Assembly (NCBI GenBank): GCA_012960105.1
Contig: DUBV01000089.1
Location: 1 to 62,358, forward strand
Direction of reading: 5' to 3'
Length of the DNA stretch: 62,358 nt
DNA from: Thiotrichaceae bacterium
GTDB lineage: Bacteria; Pseudomonadota; Gammaproteobacteria; Eutrophobiales; Eutrophobiaceae
A program made the translations under genes and the position numbers. The notes under the pieces were generated by a model, which worked only from the letters and a program-made list of their open reading frames with translations, had not been told where the DNA came from and did not search any database. Below are positions 9,575-18,702 of this stretch, piece after piece (within the stretch, counting starts at the first letter, position 1; each line of letters opens with the position of its first letter).

Positions 9575-10765
9575 ATGACACCATCAAATATTAATCCCTC
9601 ATTGCCTATGCCGGAACAGGATGGACTATTACAAAGTGAAAAACTGGTATCACATATCAAAGGTTTAATAGACGAGCAGGGTGGAATGATAGGCTTTGAC
9701 CAATATATGACGACTGCTTTATATGAACCGGGTTTAGGTTATTATAGTGCTGGCAGTCGTAAATTCGGTGCAGAAGGTGATTTTGTTACCGCACCTGAGA
9801 TTTCTCCACTATTTTCACAATGTTTGGCATATCAATGTGCTCAGGTTTTAAATGATATTGGTTCAGGGGATATTCTGGAATTGGGTGCGGGTACGGGAGC
9901 TATGGTTCGAGATTTATTGTTGGAACTGGAAAAACTGGATCTACTGCCAGAGTCCTATTTCATACTTGAAGTCAGTGCTGATCTAAAACAACGACAACAA
10001 GAATTATTAAATAAAACTATACCGCACCTCATTGAACGAATTGTTTGGTTGGATTCGTTGCCGGAAGAAAAATTTAGCGGTTTAATTTTGGCTAATGAAA
10101 TACTAGATGCTTTGGCAGTGAGACGTTTTAAAAAAACAGTCAGGTCATTTAAAGAATTAAAAGTCGCTTTAAGTAATGATGAGTTTGTTTGGGTTGAGGA
10201 TGATGCCGATGTAGAGCTGGAAAAAGCATTGGAGCAACTTGAACAACAAATGCCGGAGTCTTTTCCCGAAGGATATATTTCTGAAATCAACACAGATATT
10301 AGAAAATGGTTTAGCGGTTTAGACGCTGTGTTGCAAAATGGAGTTATGCTCTTTATTGATTATGGTTATAGTGTATCTGAGTATTATCATTCCGATAGAA
10401 CAGATGGTACGTTATTATGTCATTATCGACATCGGGTACATGCTGATCCGTTCTTTTACCCTGGCCTGCAAGATATTACGACATCGGTAAACTTTACCGC
10501 GATAGCAGAATCTGCCGATGCTTTAGGTTTGCATGTTAGTGGTTATACCAATCAAACGTATTTTCTTTTTGGTTGTGGTCTGGAAAAAATACTCGCAGAT
10601 ATGGGCTCGTTCGATATAAAATCACAAACAGAAATAGCACAACAGATACGAAAATTAACCATGCCAGAAGAAATGGGTGAACGTTTTAAAGTGATAGCGC
10701 TGACAAAAAATTATGATCAAAGCTTGATTGGATTTTCTATTATGGATCAACGAGTTCAACTGTAA
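9575..10765 (+). CDS. MidA/NDUFAF7-family SAM-dependent methyltransferase
   Basis: A 396-residue class I methyltransferase of the COG1565 family. Its eukaryotic relative NDUFAF7 methylates an arginine of a complex I subunit. Visible features are IGFDQYMTTALYEPGLGYY, FVTAPEISPLFSQ, the SAM loop ELGAGTGAM and ANEILDALAVRRF. The bacterial substrate is not established. It overlaps the following lipoprotein gene by one base (TAATG), suggesting translational coupling. Confidence 0.9.
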   Translation: MTPSNINPSLPMPEQDGLLQSEKLVSHIKGLIDEQGGMIGFDQYMTTALYEPGLGYYSAGSRKFGAEGDFVTAPEISPLFSQCLAYQCAQVLNDIGSGDILELGAGTGAMVRDLLLELEKLDLLPESYFILEVSADLKQRQQELLNKTIPHLIERIVWLDSLPEEKFSGLILANEILDALAVRRFKKTVRSFKELKVALSNDEFVWVEDDADVELEKALEQLEQQMPESFPEGYISEINTDIRKWFSGLDAVLQNGVMLFIDYGYSVSEYYHSDRTDGTLLCHYRHRVHADPFFYPGLQDITTSVNFTAIAESADALGLHVSGYTNQTYFLFGCGLEKILADMGSFDIKSQTEIAQQIRKLTMPEEMGERFKVIALTKNYDQSLIGFSIMDQRVQL

Positions 10766-11478
10766 TGACTGTTATGAAACAGATAATAATTTTATGTGCT
10801 TTGTTAATGCAATGTGCGTGTAATGATAAAATTGTTCGAGAAAATAAACCCGCTGACGAAGGCACGGGTGTTTCACAATTAGGAAAGTCGGATATTGATA
10901 ATGTATTGGATATCCATATCCAACAGTCGCAAGATTTATTACGCGAATTAATGTTAAAACTCTACAAACGTAATCCACGTGAATTAAAAAAATCCGATCT
11001 TAAATTACCCGAAGAACATTTAGTCAGGTTGTTTGATCTGGAACATACTTGGGACTTTCCTGAATTAGAAGGAAAGTATGATATTGAATTAATCAGTTTA
11101 ACATTTAAAAAAGATTTTCAGGGCGATCGTGTCTTTGCCTTTGTTGCAGGTCTCATGTCAATGATTATGAAGTCTTATAATTATCAGTCTGAATTTTATA
11201 TGTTTGATACCGTTGATGCGCAAAAATTATATAACTGTGCCAGGAATATAGAAATTGCTGTCTGGAAATTAAGTCATAATCTGGATGAAAATGGCGAACC
11301 ATTTTTGTATAGCAATGCCTTGTCAGACACCGAAGTCGTCAATATAAGCTTCGAGCGCCTATTTGGTAAACTGATTGGTACACAAGACAATATTACGGCG
11401 ATTATGGCAGGAAAAAATAATCGTACCGTAAAAACGGTGATTCAGAAATTAGCAACCGCTGTCTTTTTTCCTATCTAA
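10765..11478 (+). CDS. Putative lipoprotein, unknown function
   Basis: A 237-residue protein with a short signal peptide and probable lipobox MQCAC. The start may be the ATG at 10765, overlapping the previous stop, or the ATG three codons later. The mature part is mostly helical-looking, including a conserved-looking GDRVFAFVAGLMSMI segment. It lies between the MidA-like gene and uppP in the same direction. I cannot assign a family name. Confidence 0.75.
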   Translation: MTVMKQIIILCALLMQCACNDKIVRENKPADEGTGVSQLGKSDIDNVLDIHIQQSQDLLRELMLKLYKRNPRELKKSDLKLPEEHLVRLFDLEHTWDFPELEGKYDIELISLTFKKDFQGDRVFAFVAGLMSMIMKSYNYQSEFYMFDTVDAQKLYNCARNIEIAVWKLSHNLDENGEPFLYSNALSDTEVVNISFERLFGKLIGTQDNITAIMAGKNNRTVKTVIQKLATAVFFPI

Positions 11479-11515
11479 TTATTTAGATTTAATTATCAAT
11501 TTTTAGGAACACACC

Positions 11516-12328
11516 TTGGATTTTATACAACTTATTATTCTGTCTCTGATACAAGGTCTCACTGAATTTTTACCAGTATCAAGTTCTGCTCATTTAATTC
11601 TTTTGCCACTATTAACGGAATGGCAGGATCAAGGGTTAGCTATCGATGTTGCTGCGCATTTAGGTAGTTTATTTGCGGTGGTTGTTTATTTTAGAAAAGA
11701 CATCTCACGTATTTTGTTTGCCGGTATAAACTCAATTTCAAAAAAAGATGTGAGTGAACCAGATAGTAAATTATTTTGGTATATCGCGATTGCTAGTTTA
11801 CCAGTCTTAATTTCTGGTTTTTTATTACGGGATATTGTCTCAATATATTTGCGCGAACCGTTAATTATTGCTGCCACTTCTATTGGTTTCGGTTTGTTAC
11901 TCTGGTATGCGGATACAAGTGGAAAACGACTTCGACAAATAAACTCAATTAACATGCGCGATGCAATTATTATTGGTTGCGCACAAGCTTTGGCATTAGT
12001 TCCCGGTACTTCACGTTCAGGAATTACTATGACTGCTGCATTAATGCTGGGCATGGATAGGCAAAGTGCCGCACGATTTTCTTTCTTATTAGCCGTACCT
12101 ATTATATTAGCTGCTGGTGGTTATGAATTATTAAAATTAATTCAAATGGAAATTGAAGTTGGTGGAACAATCAATATAAATGACTTTATTGTTACCGCGT
12201 TGCTTTCAGCTATCAGTGCATTACTTTCTATCCATTTCTTTTTAAAATTTCTGGATAAAATTGGCATGTTGCCATTTGTTATCTATCGAGTGTTGTTGGG
12301 CTTAGTGTTGGTTGGGCTCTTTGTTTGA
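11516..12328 (+). CDS. uppP: Undecaprenyl-diphosphatase UppP (BacA)
   Basis: Membrane phosphatase that recycles the lipid carrier for peptidoglycan synthesis and gives bacitracin tolerance. The 270-residue protein has the two family motifs, LTEFLPVSSSAHL near the N-terminus and PGTSRSG in the middle, with about eight hydrophobic segments. The start codon is TTG at 11516, preceded by AGGA at a good distance; no ATG is available before the first conserved residues. Confidence 0.96.
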   Translation: MDFIQLIILSLIQGLTEFLPVSSSAHLILLPLLTEWQDQGLAIDVAAHLGSLFAVVVYFRKDISRILFAGINSISKKDVSEPDSKLFWYIAIASLPVLISGFLLRDIVSIYLREPLIIAATSIGFGLLLWYADTSGKRLRQINSINMRDAIIIGCAQALALVPGTSRSGITMTAALMLGMDRQSAARFSFLLAVPIILAAGGYELLKLIQMEIEVGGTININDFIVTALLSAISALLSIHFFLKFLDKIGMLPFVIYRVLLGLVLVGLFV

Positions 12329-12411
12329 TTACGTTTGAGAGCTAAATTCCTTAAACTTATTTCCACTTATGCCGATAATGCGGATAGTGAATGAATTTAA
12401 AGGAAAATATT

Positions 12412-12750
12412 ATGCCTAGGCCAAAAGTGTTAGATGATGGAATGTTTGAATTGCTTCGCATGGGTGAAATTAAGAAGTTCAATGAAAAGCGTGATGTTTC
12501 AGTAGAATATGACCTCAGTGGCACGGATTTGAGTCGTATCGATCTACGCGGATTGGTTACGGACAATATTAATTTTGAAAATGCTTATTTTCGAATGACA
12601 GATTTGCGTGGTATTGATTTTCGGGGTTCAAAGATGGAAGGCGCAAGTTTCGCCGGAGCGAATATTTCAGGTTGTTACTTTCCAAAAGAATTACGTTCTG
12701 ACGAAATTTTATTTTCGCTTGAGCACGGTACTCGAGTCAGGTATAGCTAA
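12412..12750 (+). CDS. Small pentapeptide-repeat protein
   Basis: I place the start at 12412 because AAAGGA precedes this ATG; an ATG 7 codons earlier lacks a site. The 112-residue product contains pentapeptide repeats of the A(D/N)LXX type from about residue 38 on (DLSGT, DLSRI, DLRGL, DLRGI, DFRGS, KMEGA, SFAGA). These form a right-handed square beta helix. The N-terminus MPRPKVLDDGMFELLRMGE is a separate conserved-looking cap. No function can be assigned. It is convergent with cca. Confidence 0.8.
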   Translation: MPRPKVLDDGMFELLRMGEIKKFNEKRDVSVEYDLSGTDLSRIDLRGLVTDNINFENAYFRMTDLRGIDFRGSKMEGASFAGANISGCYFPKELRSDEILFSLEHGTRVRYS

Positions 12751-12761
12751 CAGGTGTTATT

Positions 12762-13979
12762 TTAGGAGTGCCCTGCGCTCATCTGTTTAATGTTTTCTAT
12801 ACGTTGGCTTTTAATTTCTTCCCCTAACGCTTTACCTTCAAAACCTTGCTCTTGCAGTGATTTGCTATCAACTTCATTGGCGGCATTTAAAGCAGCCATA
12901 AAATATTCTTCCTGAGGATAATCTCTATCTTCAAAAGTGGCGCGTCCGCGTGCATCGGCTTTACAAGAGATAAGGAACTGTTGAAAACGATCCGGCCGTC
13001 TGAAAGCATCAAGTTTTTCCAGTTTCTTTAATACTGTTTTAGGTTTCATTTCCTGAATGCGATGACAATCAAGATGAAACTTTGACACGCTGATGGCGAG
13101 TTCGCGGTATTTATTTGGAATACGATAACGTTTACAGAGTTTATCTATTATTTTTGCGCCACGTGCTTCATGACCATGATGATGCGGCAGTTCATTTTCT
13201 GGCGTTGTTGCTTTCCCCAAATCATGAACTAGTGTTGCAAAACGTACCATAGTGTCATCAGACAAGCGTACAGACTGGTTTAAACTCATGATGGTGTGCA
13301 AACCAGTATCGACTTCAGGGTGATACTCTTTGGGTTGTGGCACACCAAATAATGCTTCAATTTCAGGAAAGAGTTTCTCCAGTGCATTGCATGAACGTAA
13401 TACCAGAATAAAACGAGCTGGATATTTGCCCGATAACGCTTTTTCTAGTTCTGTCCAGACGCGTTCAGGAACTAAAGCATCGAGCTCATCCGTTGCAGAA
13501 ATATCTTTTAATAGTCGCGTAGTCTCCGGCGCAATTTTAAAACCAAGGCTTGCGGCAAAACGAGCAATACGCAAAACGCGCAATGGGTCTTCGACAAAAG
13601 CATCTGAAACATGACGTAATATGCCTTGTTTAATATCCTTCACGCCGCCAAAAGGGTCGATAAGATTGCCTTCGTTATCTTCAGCGATAGCATTAACCGT
13701 TAAGTCTCTACGTAGCAGATCATCTTCAAGCGTGATGTCTGGTGAAGTATGAAAGGTAAAGCCTTTATAGCCTTTACCTGATTTACGCTCAGTACGTGCT
13801 AGCGCGTATTCTTCTTTGGTTTCCGGGTGTAAGAAAACCGGGAAGTCTTTTCCGACGGCTTTAAAGCCTTTATCTAACATTTCTTTTGGTGTTGTACCGA
13901 CGACGACCCAATCCCGATCTTTGACCGGAATATCGAGTAATTTGTCTCGAACAGCGCCACCAACTAGATATGTTTGCAT
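12762..13979 (-). CDS. cca: Multifunctional CCA-adding tRNA nucleotidyltransferase
   Basis: Adds or repairs the 3' CCA end of tRNAs. The 405-residue protein has the class II nucleotidyltransferase head ([22 protein letters not shown]), the conserved [11 protein letters not shown], and a C-terminal HD domain ([10 protein letters not shown]), the gammaproteobacterial multifunctional layout with phosphohydrolase activity. It is downstream of slt on the same strand, 66 bp away. Confidence 0.96.
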   Translation of the reverse strand: MQTYLVGGAVRDKLLDIPVKDRDWVVVGTTPKEMLDKGFKAVGKDFPVFLHPETKEEYALARTERKSGKGYKGFTFHTSPDITLEDDLLRRDLTVNAIAEDNEGNLIDPFGGVKDIKQGILRHVSDAFVEDPLRVLRIARFAASLGFKIAPETTRLLKDISATDELDALVPERVWTELEKALSGKYPARFILVLRSCNALEKLFPEIEALFGVPQPKEYHPEVDTGLHTIMSLNQSVRLSDDTMVRFATLVHDLGKATTPENELPHHHGHEARGAKIIDKLCKRYRIPNKYRELAISVSKFHLDCHRIQEMKPKTVLKKLEKLDAFRRPDRFQQFLISCKADARGRATFEDRDYPQEEYFMAALNAANEVDSKSLQEQGFEGKALGEEIKSQRIENIKQMSAGHS

Positions 13980-14000
13980 ATGATTTATTTTTTAAATACG

Positions 14001-14024
14001 AGGGACAGACTTAAGTTTGTCCCT
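14001..14024. repeat. REP-like palindrome between slt and cca
   Basis: A near-perfect palindrome with outer arms AGGGACA/TGTCCCT and inner ACTTAAGT lies in the 66-bp gap. It may work as an intrinsic terminator for slt, though the T-run is not directly adjacent. Similar gggacag-centred palindromes are known as REP-type dispersed units in some gammaproteobacteria; I see only one copy here. Confidence 0.5.
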
Positions 14025-14045
14025 AATTAATTTTATACTTAAGTA

Positions 14046-16136
14046 TTAATTAATATGTCGATTATCCGATATTTTAATTGCGGTGCAACTTAGATTAGCA
14101 ATCTTCTGGTTTTTTTTAGAAGTGACCAATGGCATACGATCTTTTATAGGTTTGATTTTTCCGCCTAAACGCCAGTCGTATATATTGGCAAAATAGAGTA
14201 CGCGACGAACATATTTTCGAGTTTCATTAAAAGGAATTTGTTCGATCCATACATCAGGTTCTACACAACCTTGTTTAGGTAGCCATTTGTTAACGCGATG
14301 TGGTCCGGCATTATAAGAGGCCGTCGCTAAAACTATATTGCCTTTAAATTTATCCAGCATTTGCTTCATGTAAGCGGTGCCTATAGGGATATTGGTTTTC
14401 GCTTGCGTGAGTTTATATGTTTTAAAACTTTTTAGGCCGATACGTTTTGCTGTTGCCGCACCTGTTTTAGGCATGACTTGCATTAAGCCTAATGCTCCTG
14501 CAGGTGATTTCACATCTTCAATAAAAGCACTTTCTGCGCGAGCCAGACCATATATCCAACTGCGATCGATCTTTCGTTTTTTCGCATATTTGTCGAAGAG
14601 TTCGTCAAAAAGAATAGGGAAGCGTAAAACTAAATTATCATAGGCTTTGGCCTTGTTCATGGTAAAGATAGCTCTGTCATGCCAACCCCATTGCGAAACT
14701 AATGCAGCGGCCATTTGCATCTGGTAGGTCGTCATTTTACTCAAGGCGTGATACCACTCGCGTCTTGCCGGATAGCCCGTATTAAGTTTATAAAATTCAT
14801 AAGCGCGTTTGATTGCGGGTAATGATTCTATGCGTGCAAATTCTTCTTTGTTTTCCGGTAAGGGATAATGATTCATGTGGTAAGAAACATTAACTTTATC
14901 AGCGGCAAGAAAACCGTAGTAATCACGTTCTTTAGCTAGCTCAGTGAATATTTCATTCGCTTTTTCTATTTCACCTGTTTCTTCCAGAGCACGCGCATGC
15001 CAATAACGCCAGCGCAATTCGATCTCAATGACAGGCGCGTCACCTGTTGTCCATTTTTTTAATAAAGGCCAGTCTTCATTGGCTAATGCTGTACGCAAGC
15101 GGTAATGAAATACCTGATCATCAACATGATAATTATCGATTTGATCAAGTAACTTTGCCGCTAGCTTGCTCTTATTCTTTGAAGCCCGAATAGCAAGTGT
15201 GCGTTCTATTTCCGCAATTTCGCCAGAGGTAAATGCATAATTATCTTTTAATGCATCGAGCCGTTTAACTGCTTTAGCCACATCCTGCCTAGCCAGACGT
15301 AAAATACCATGTACTAAAATTTCTCTGGTAATGACGCTATCTTCAAGTTTTGGCTTATTCGTGTGCTTATAAGGATTGTGATGAATTGCGATCCATTTCT
15401 TCGCAAGCTTTTTGTGTTCATCATCAAGACGTCGGGATAAATAACTTACCAGACTCAGTTGATTATTCTGCATGGATAAACGTACGCGTTCCCAGACCAA
15501 TTCATTGGTCATCAGGTCACTTTTGTATAAACGTTCAAATGCTGTATCACATTGTGACGGCAAGGACTTTCCTGTGAGCCAGATGCTGCGAGTGTCCTCC
15601 AGAAAAAACACGTCGTTGTTGGTTTTCATTCTGGCTTGTAATTGATAACACTGCATTTTGACATTGGATTGCGGCAGGTAATTATCAAGAAAGGTTTGCC
15701 AGTGACCGCGCTTGATTAAAAGCTTTAACCAGGATGTGCGTAAATAATTCGCTACGGGTAAATCGCTGTAGCGTTTGAGGAAATCTATAATTTCCGCATC
15801 ATCAATTTTCCATAGGCGTTTCAGAATGTAGTTGTAACGCAAGTAAGGGTAGAGCGGATAGTCCTTCAGTGTATTGGCAATTTTGCCGAAGGTTTTATAT
15901 TGCTTGGTTTCCAATGCTTTTTTAGCAGCAAGATAATCTTTGCGTTGCAATTCTATCGATTTCGCAAAAACAGGTGCAGTAGCCGCCAAGGAAATAATAA
16001 ATATTAAAAGCAGTAGCAAAGCCTGCTGTCGCTTGTTTGCTATATGGAAAAATGCGCTGGATATTCTAGAATCGGCCACTGTGTATTTATCAATATGAAG
16101 TTGTGGGATTGTCCTTATTTGGCTGTCATTTCGCAA
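14046..16136 (-). CDS. slt: Soluble lytic murein transglycosylase Slt
   Basis: Periplasmic enzyme cleaving peptidoglycan glycan strands with formation of 1,6-anhydro ends. The 696-residue protein has a hydrophobic export segment (LLLLLIFIISLAATAPVFA, residues about 39-58), a long helical superhelix domain, and a C-terminal SLT domain with the catalytic Glu in RAESAFIEDVKSPAGALGLMQ. The start is a TTG with GGAG nine bases upstream; this leaves an unusually long, about 37-residue, N-terminal stretch before the signal core, so an internal start (for example GTG at residue 20) is possible. Confidence 0.92.
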   Translation of the reverse strand: MRNDSQIRTIPQLHIDKYTVADSRISSAFFHIANKRQQALLLLLIFIISLAATAPVFAKSIELQRKDYLAAKKALETKQYKTFGKIANTLKDYPLYPYLRYNYILKRLWKIDDAEIIDFLKRYSDLPVANYLRTSWLKLLIKRGHWQTFLDNYLPQSNVKMQCYQLQARMKTNNDVFFLEDTRSIWLTGKSLPSQCDTAFERLYKSDLMTNELVWERVRLSMQNNQLSLVSYLSRRLDDEHKKLAKKWIAIHHNPYKHTNKPKLEDSVITREILVHGILRLARQDVAKAVKRLDALKDNYAFTSGEIAEIERTLAIRASKNKSKLAAKLLDQIDNYHVDDQVFHYRLRTALANEDWPLLKKWTTGDAPVIEIELRWRYWHARALEETGEIEKANEIFTELAKERDYYGFLAADKVNVSYHMNHYPLPENKEEFARIESLPAIKRAYEFYKLNTGYPARREWYHALSKMTTYQMQMAAALVSQWGWHDRAIFTMNKAKAYDNLVLRFPILFDELFDKYAKKRKIDRSWIYGLARAESAFIEDVKSPAGALGLMQVMPKTGAATAKRIGLKSFKTYKLTQAKTNIPIGTAYMKQMLDKFKGNIVLATASYNAGPHRVNKWLPKQGCVEPDVWIEQIPFNETRKYVRRVLYFANIYDWRLGGKIKPIKDRMPLVTSKKNQKIANLSCTAIKISDNRHIN

Positions 16137-16222
16137 CAGTTATTTCTCCAAAAGGTGACAGCCTTAATAGAGATAATCAGGAGATACATTGACAAGCAAT
16201 TAATCATTGTCGACGATGTGCC

Positions 16223-17032
16223 ATGTTTGCTGAATTAACACTACAAATCATCATTATTTATGCCGTCATCGGTGTTTTTGCCGGATTAATCGGCGGTATG
16301 CTGGGATTGGGCGGTGGTATTATTATTGTCCCCATCTTGCATTACTTATTTATCCAACAAGGATTTCCGCCTGCTATCATCATGCATCTAGCGGTGACGA
16401 CCTCATTAGCCACCATTATTGTAACCTCTGTTTCAGCGACTTATGCACATCATCAAAAAGCGGCGGTGTTATGGCCGGTGGTAAAGCGGATTGCGCCGGG
16501 GATATTGGTTGGCGCGAGTCTCGGTGCCGTATTGGCAGATTCACTTTCTAGTAATACTTTACGCATCGTATTTGGTGTTTTTGAGATCTTAGTCGCGATA
16601 CAAATAGGTCTGGAACTTAAACCTAAGGCGAAAACACAATTACCGGAAACGACAGGACTGATTGGTTCCGGAGTAGGCATAGGTTTGTTTTCAACATTAT
16701 TAGGTATAGGTGGTGGAACGCTGACCGTGCCATTTTTGTTGTGGTGTAATGTCAATATACGTAATGCTGTGGCGGTATCTTCTGCATGTGGTTTTCCAAT
16801 TGCGGTTACTGGCACGACAGCATTAATTATGACAGGTTGGAATAATACCTCTGTTCCGATAAATTCATTGAGTTATCTATACTGGCCAGCAGCATTGAGC
16901 ATTATTGCGATGACCGTTTTCTTTGCACCTATGGGTGCTCGTCTGGCACATTATCTTCCTGTCGCAACATTAAAACGAATATTTGCCGTGCTACTAATGA
17001 TTGTTGGGTTACGCATGTTGATTCAATATTAA
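16223..17032 (+). CDS. TauE/SafE-family membrane permease
   Basis: A 269-residue membrane protein of the sulfite exporter TauE/SafE family (DUF81). It has the duplicated family motif: GLIGGMLGLGGGIIIVPIL in the N-terminal half and LLGIGGGTLTVPFL in the C-terminal half, with about eight transmembrane segments. Members export sulfite, sulfoacetate or related anions; the substrate here is unknown. It ends 2 bp before the CULT-domain gene in the same direction. Confidence 0.9.
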   Translation: MFAELTLQIIIIYAVIGVFAGLIGGMLGLGGGIIIVPILHYLFIQQGFPPAIIMHLAVTTSLATIIVTSVSATYAHHQKAAVLWPVVKRIAPGILVGASLGAVLADSLSSNTLRIVFGVFEILVAIQIGLELKPKAKTQLPETTGLIGSGVGIGLFSTLLGIGGGTLTVPFLLWCNVNIRNAVAVSSACGFPIAVTGTTALIMTGWNNTSVPINSLSYLYWPAALSIIAMTVFFAPMGARLAHYLPVATLKRIFAVLLMIVGLRMLIQY

Positions 17033-17034
17033 TC

Positions 17035-17439
17035 ATGCAATTAGTCAATAAAAGGTATCGATTAAAAAAAAACGAGTTCGATACAGAAACATCCTTGCAA
17101 AATGAAAATGTGTTAGAAGCAGCAGCCGAAGAAAATAAAAAATTATTTTGTAAGAATTGTAAAAATCACATTACCAATATTGATGCAGCTATTTCAATTG
17201 ATGGCGCGCATACACATACATTCAAAAATCCAGCAGACTACGAGTACACAATTAGCTGTTATCAAACTGCCGTGGGATGTTTAGTATCGGGAGAGCCAAC
17301 TAATGAATACACTTGGTTTAAACATTATCAATGGCAGTTAGCTTTTTGCAATGCTTGTGGCGATCAACTTGGTTGGTTGTTTAGTAATGAACAGCAGTTT
17401 TATGCGCTAATAGTCGATCGGCTAATTGATCAATATTAA
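17035..17439 (+). CDS. CULT-domain protein (bacterial cereblon-like)
   Basis: A 134-residue protein whose C-terminal 100 residues match the CULT fold, the thalidomide-binding domain of eukaryotic cereblon that also occurs as small stand-alone bacterial proteins. Evidence: a zinc site of Cys39/Cys42 (CKNC) and Cys105/Cys108 (CNAC); the three tryptophans of the aromatic cage, Trp94 (TWFKHY), Trp100 (YQW) and Trp114 (LGWLF); and the linking HTFKNPADYEYTISCYQTAVG. Cereblon binds C-terminal cyclic imides on proteins; the bacterial role is not known. It follows the TauE-like permease by 2 bp and is probably cotranscribed. Confidence 0.85.
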   Translation: MQLVNKRYRLKKNEFDTETSLQNENVLEAAAEENKKLFCKNCKNHITNIDAAISIDGAHTHTFKNPADYEYTISCYQTAVGCLVSGEPTNEYTWFKHYQWQLAFCNACGDQLGWLFSNEQQFYALIVDRLIDQY

Positions 17440-17443
17440 AAGT

Positions 17444-17875
17444 TTAATTTAATTCTGGCTTGTATAAGTAACCCAGAAAAAAAGAAACGCCAATAAAAAT
17501 CAAGGCAAACTTTAAATCACCAGCAATAATATAAAGTACAAAGCCAAACATGCCGGGCGAGTTACAAAGCGACATGCCAATAAGGAGAAATATAAAGTAG
17601 CGCTTTAATTTTTCAGGTGTGTTTTCTATACCTGTTTGAATATTTTCTCTGATTATAAGTTGTTCGCGTTTAAAGAAACTGTGAATAGTAAAAGGTGCCG
17701 TTGCGCTAATGATGCAAATTACAATAAAGATATTTTTCAAGTCCGGCATGATCGGTTCAAGTTGTACAAAATGGTTCAAGACATAAATGATCGGAATAAG
17801 CATTAATGTACTGGCCTGCATAGCATGCCAGAGTATTTTTATAGTAGTGTCGTCAAAAGGTTTTGCTTCGTTCAT
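17444..17875 (-). CDS. Small membrane protein of unknown function
   Basis: A 143-residue protein with four predicted hydrophobic segments (around residues 18-34, 47-66, 91-111 and 117-137) separated by a charged central loop. No motif that I recognise. It is convergent with the CULT-domain gene and divergent from yjbQ. Confidence 0.7.
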   Translation of the reverse strand: MNEAKPFDDTTIKILWHAMQASTLMLIPIIYVLNHFVQLEPIMPDLKNIFIVICIISATAPFTIHSFFKREQLIIRENIQTGIENTPEKLKRYFIFLLIGMSLCNSPGMFGFVLYIIAGDLKFALIFIGVSFFLGYLYKPELN

Positions 17876-17927
17876 AATGGAAAATAGTTTAGCGGACTAA
17901 TCCTAATAGTAAACGGGCGGAAACCAT

Positions 17928-18347
17928 ATGACAATGATACAACACACATTCGGTCTTAATACATCGCCACGTAAAGCACATGAGATAACCAGAGATGTAC
18001 AAGAACTTGTTGCTGAAAGTGAAATAGACAAAGGCCTCTGTCATTTATTTATACAGCATACCAGCGCCTCATTAATGCTCTGTGAAAATGCCGATCCCGA
18101 TGTGCGCATTGATCTGGAAACCTTTATGCAAAGTATAGCTCCCGATGGCGACCCTATGTTCTGTCACACAACAGAAGGAGCGGATGATATGCCGGCACAT
18201 ATACGAACGTTGATCACTAATATCAGCTTAACTATCCCTATAACATCATCTCGTTGCCAACTCGGTACATGGCAGGGAATATATCTATGGGAACATAGAA
18301 CCTTCTCTCATAGTCGAAAAATTATAGTAACTCTCCAAGGAGAATAA
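17928..18347 (+). CDS. yjbQ: YjbQ-family protein (UPF0047), secondary thiamine-phosphate synthase-like
   Basis: A 139-residue protein of the YjbQ family, reported to have weak thiamine-phosphate synthase activity. Conserved parts: HLFIQHTSASLMLCENADPDV, HTTEGADDMPAHIR, LGTWQGIYLWEHR. The His/Glu residues are those that bind metal in family structures. Its last codons (CAAGGAGAATAA) supply the ribosome site for the DUF427 gene that follows, so the two appear translationally linked. Confidence 0.92.
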   Translation: MTMIQHTFGLNTSPRKAHEITRDVQELVAESEIDKGLCHLFIQHTSASLMLCENADPDVRIDLETFMQSIAPDGDPMFCHTTEGADDMPAHIRTLITNISLTIPITSSRCQLGTWQGIYLWEHRTFSHSRKIIVTLQGE

Positions 18348-18349
18348 TC

Positions 18350-18634
18350 ATACCTAAAGCAATCTGGAATAATGCAGTGCTAGCAGAAAGTGAAACTTAT
18401 GAAACAGTAGAAGGTAATATCTACTTTCCTATCGATTCAATTAATTTACAATACTTTAAAGAAACTGAAACGCACACGACTTGCGGTTGGAAAGGTTTAG
18501 CTAGCTATTACACGGTTGTTGTTGATGGCAAAGAAAATGTAGATGCAGCCTGGTATTACCTTAAACCGGAATCAAAAGCGGAGAATATAAAAAATCATGT
18601 GGCATTTTGGAATGATGTTGAAGTAATAAAGTAA
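18350..18634 (+). CDS. DUF427 protein with apparent ATA start codon
   Basis: DUF427 proteins usually begin with a (P)KAIWNG-like strand. Here that strand is present (PKAIWNNAVLAESE) but it is preceded by ATA at 18350, not by ATG, GTG or TTG. AAGGAG at 18337-18342 lies exactly 7 bases before the ATA, the ideal spacing. The first ordinary start, GTG at 18377, would delete the conserved first strand and has no ribosome site. From ATA the product is 94 residues and contains TETHTTCGWKG and VDAAWYY, both typical. A real AUA start, a recent ATG to ATA mutation, or a sequence error all fit. Confidence 0.75.
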   Translation: MPKAIWNNAVLAESETYETVEGNIYFPIDSINLQYFKETETHTTCGWKGLASYYTVVVDGKENVDAAWYYLKPESKAENIKNHVAFWNDVEVIK

Positions 18635-18702
18635 TGTCAGGAATTAGTATTAGATGGATATTTTCTATTAAAAATAGCTTTGATCGTAATTATTCGTTTT
18701 TT

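Noticed and set aside
9955-10293. 112-codon minus-strand ORF inside the MidA-like methyltransferase gene
   Set aside because: It is Ser-rich, has no ribosome site and lies wholly inside a well-conserved gene on the other strand.
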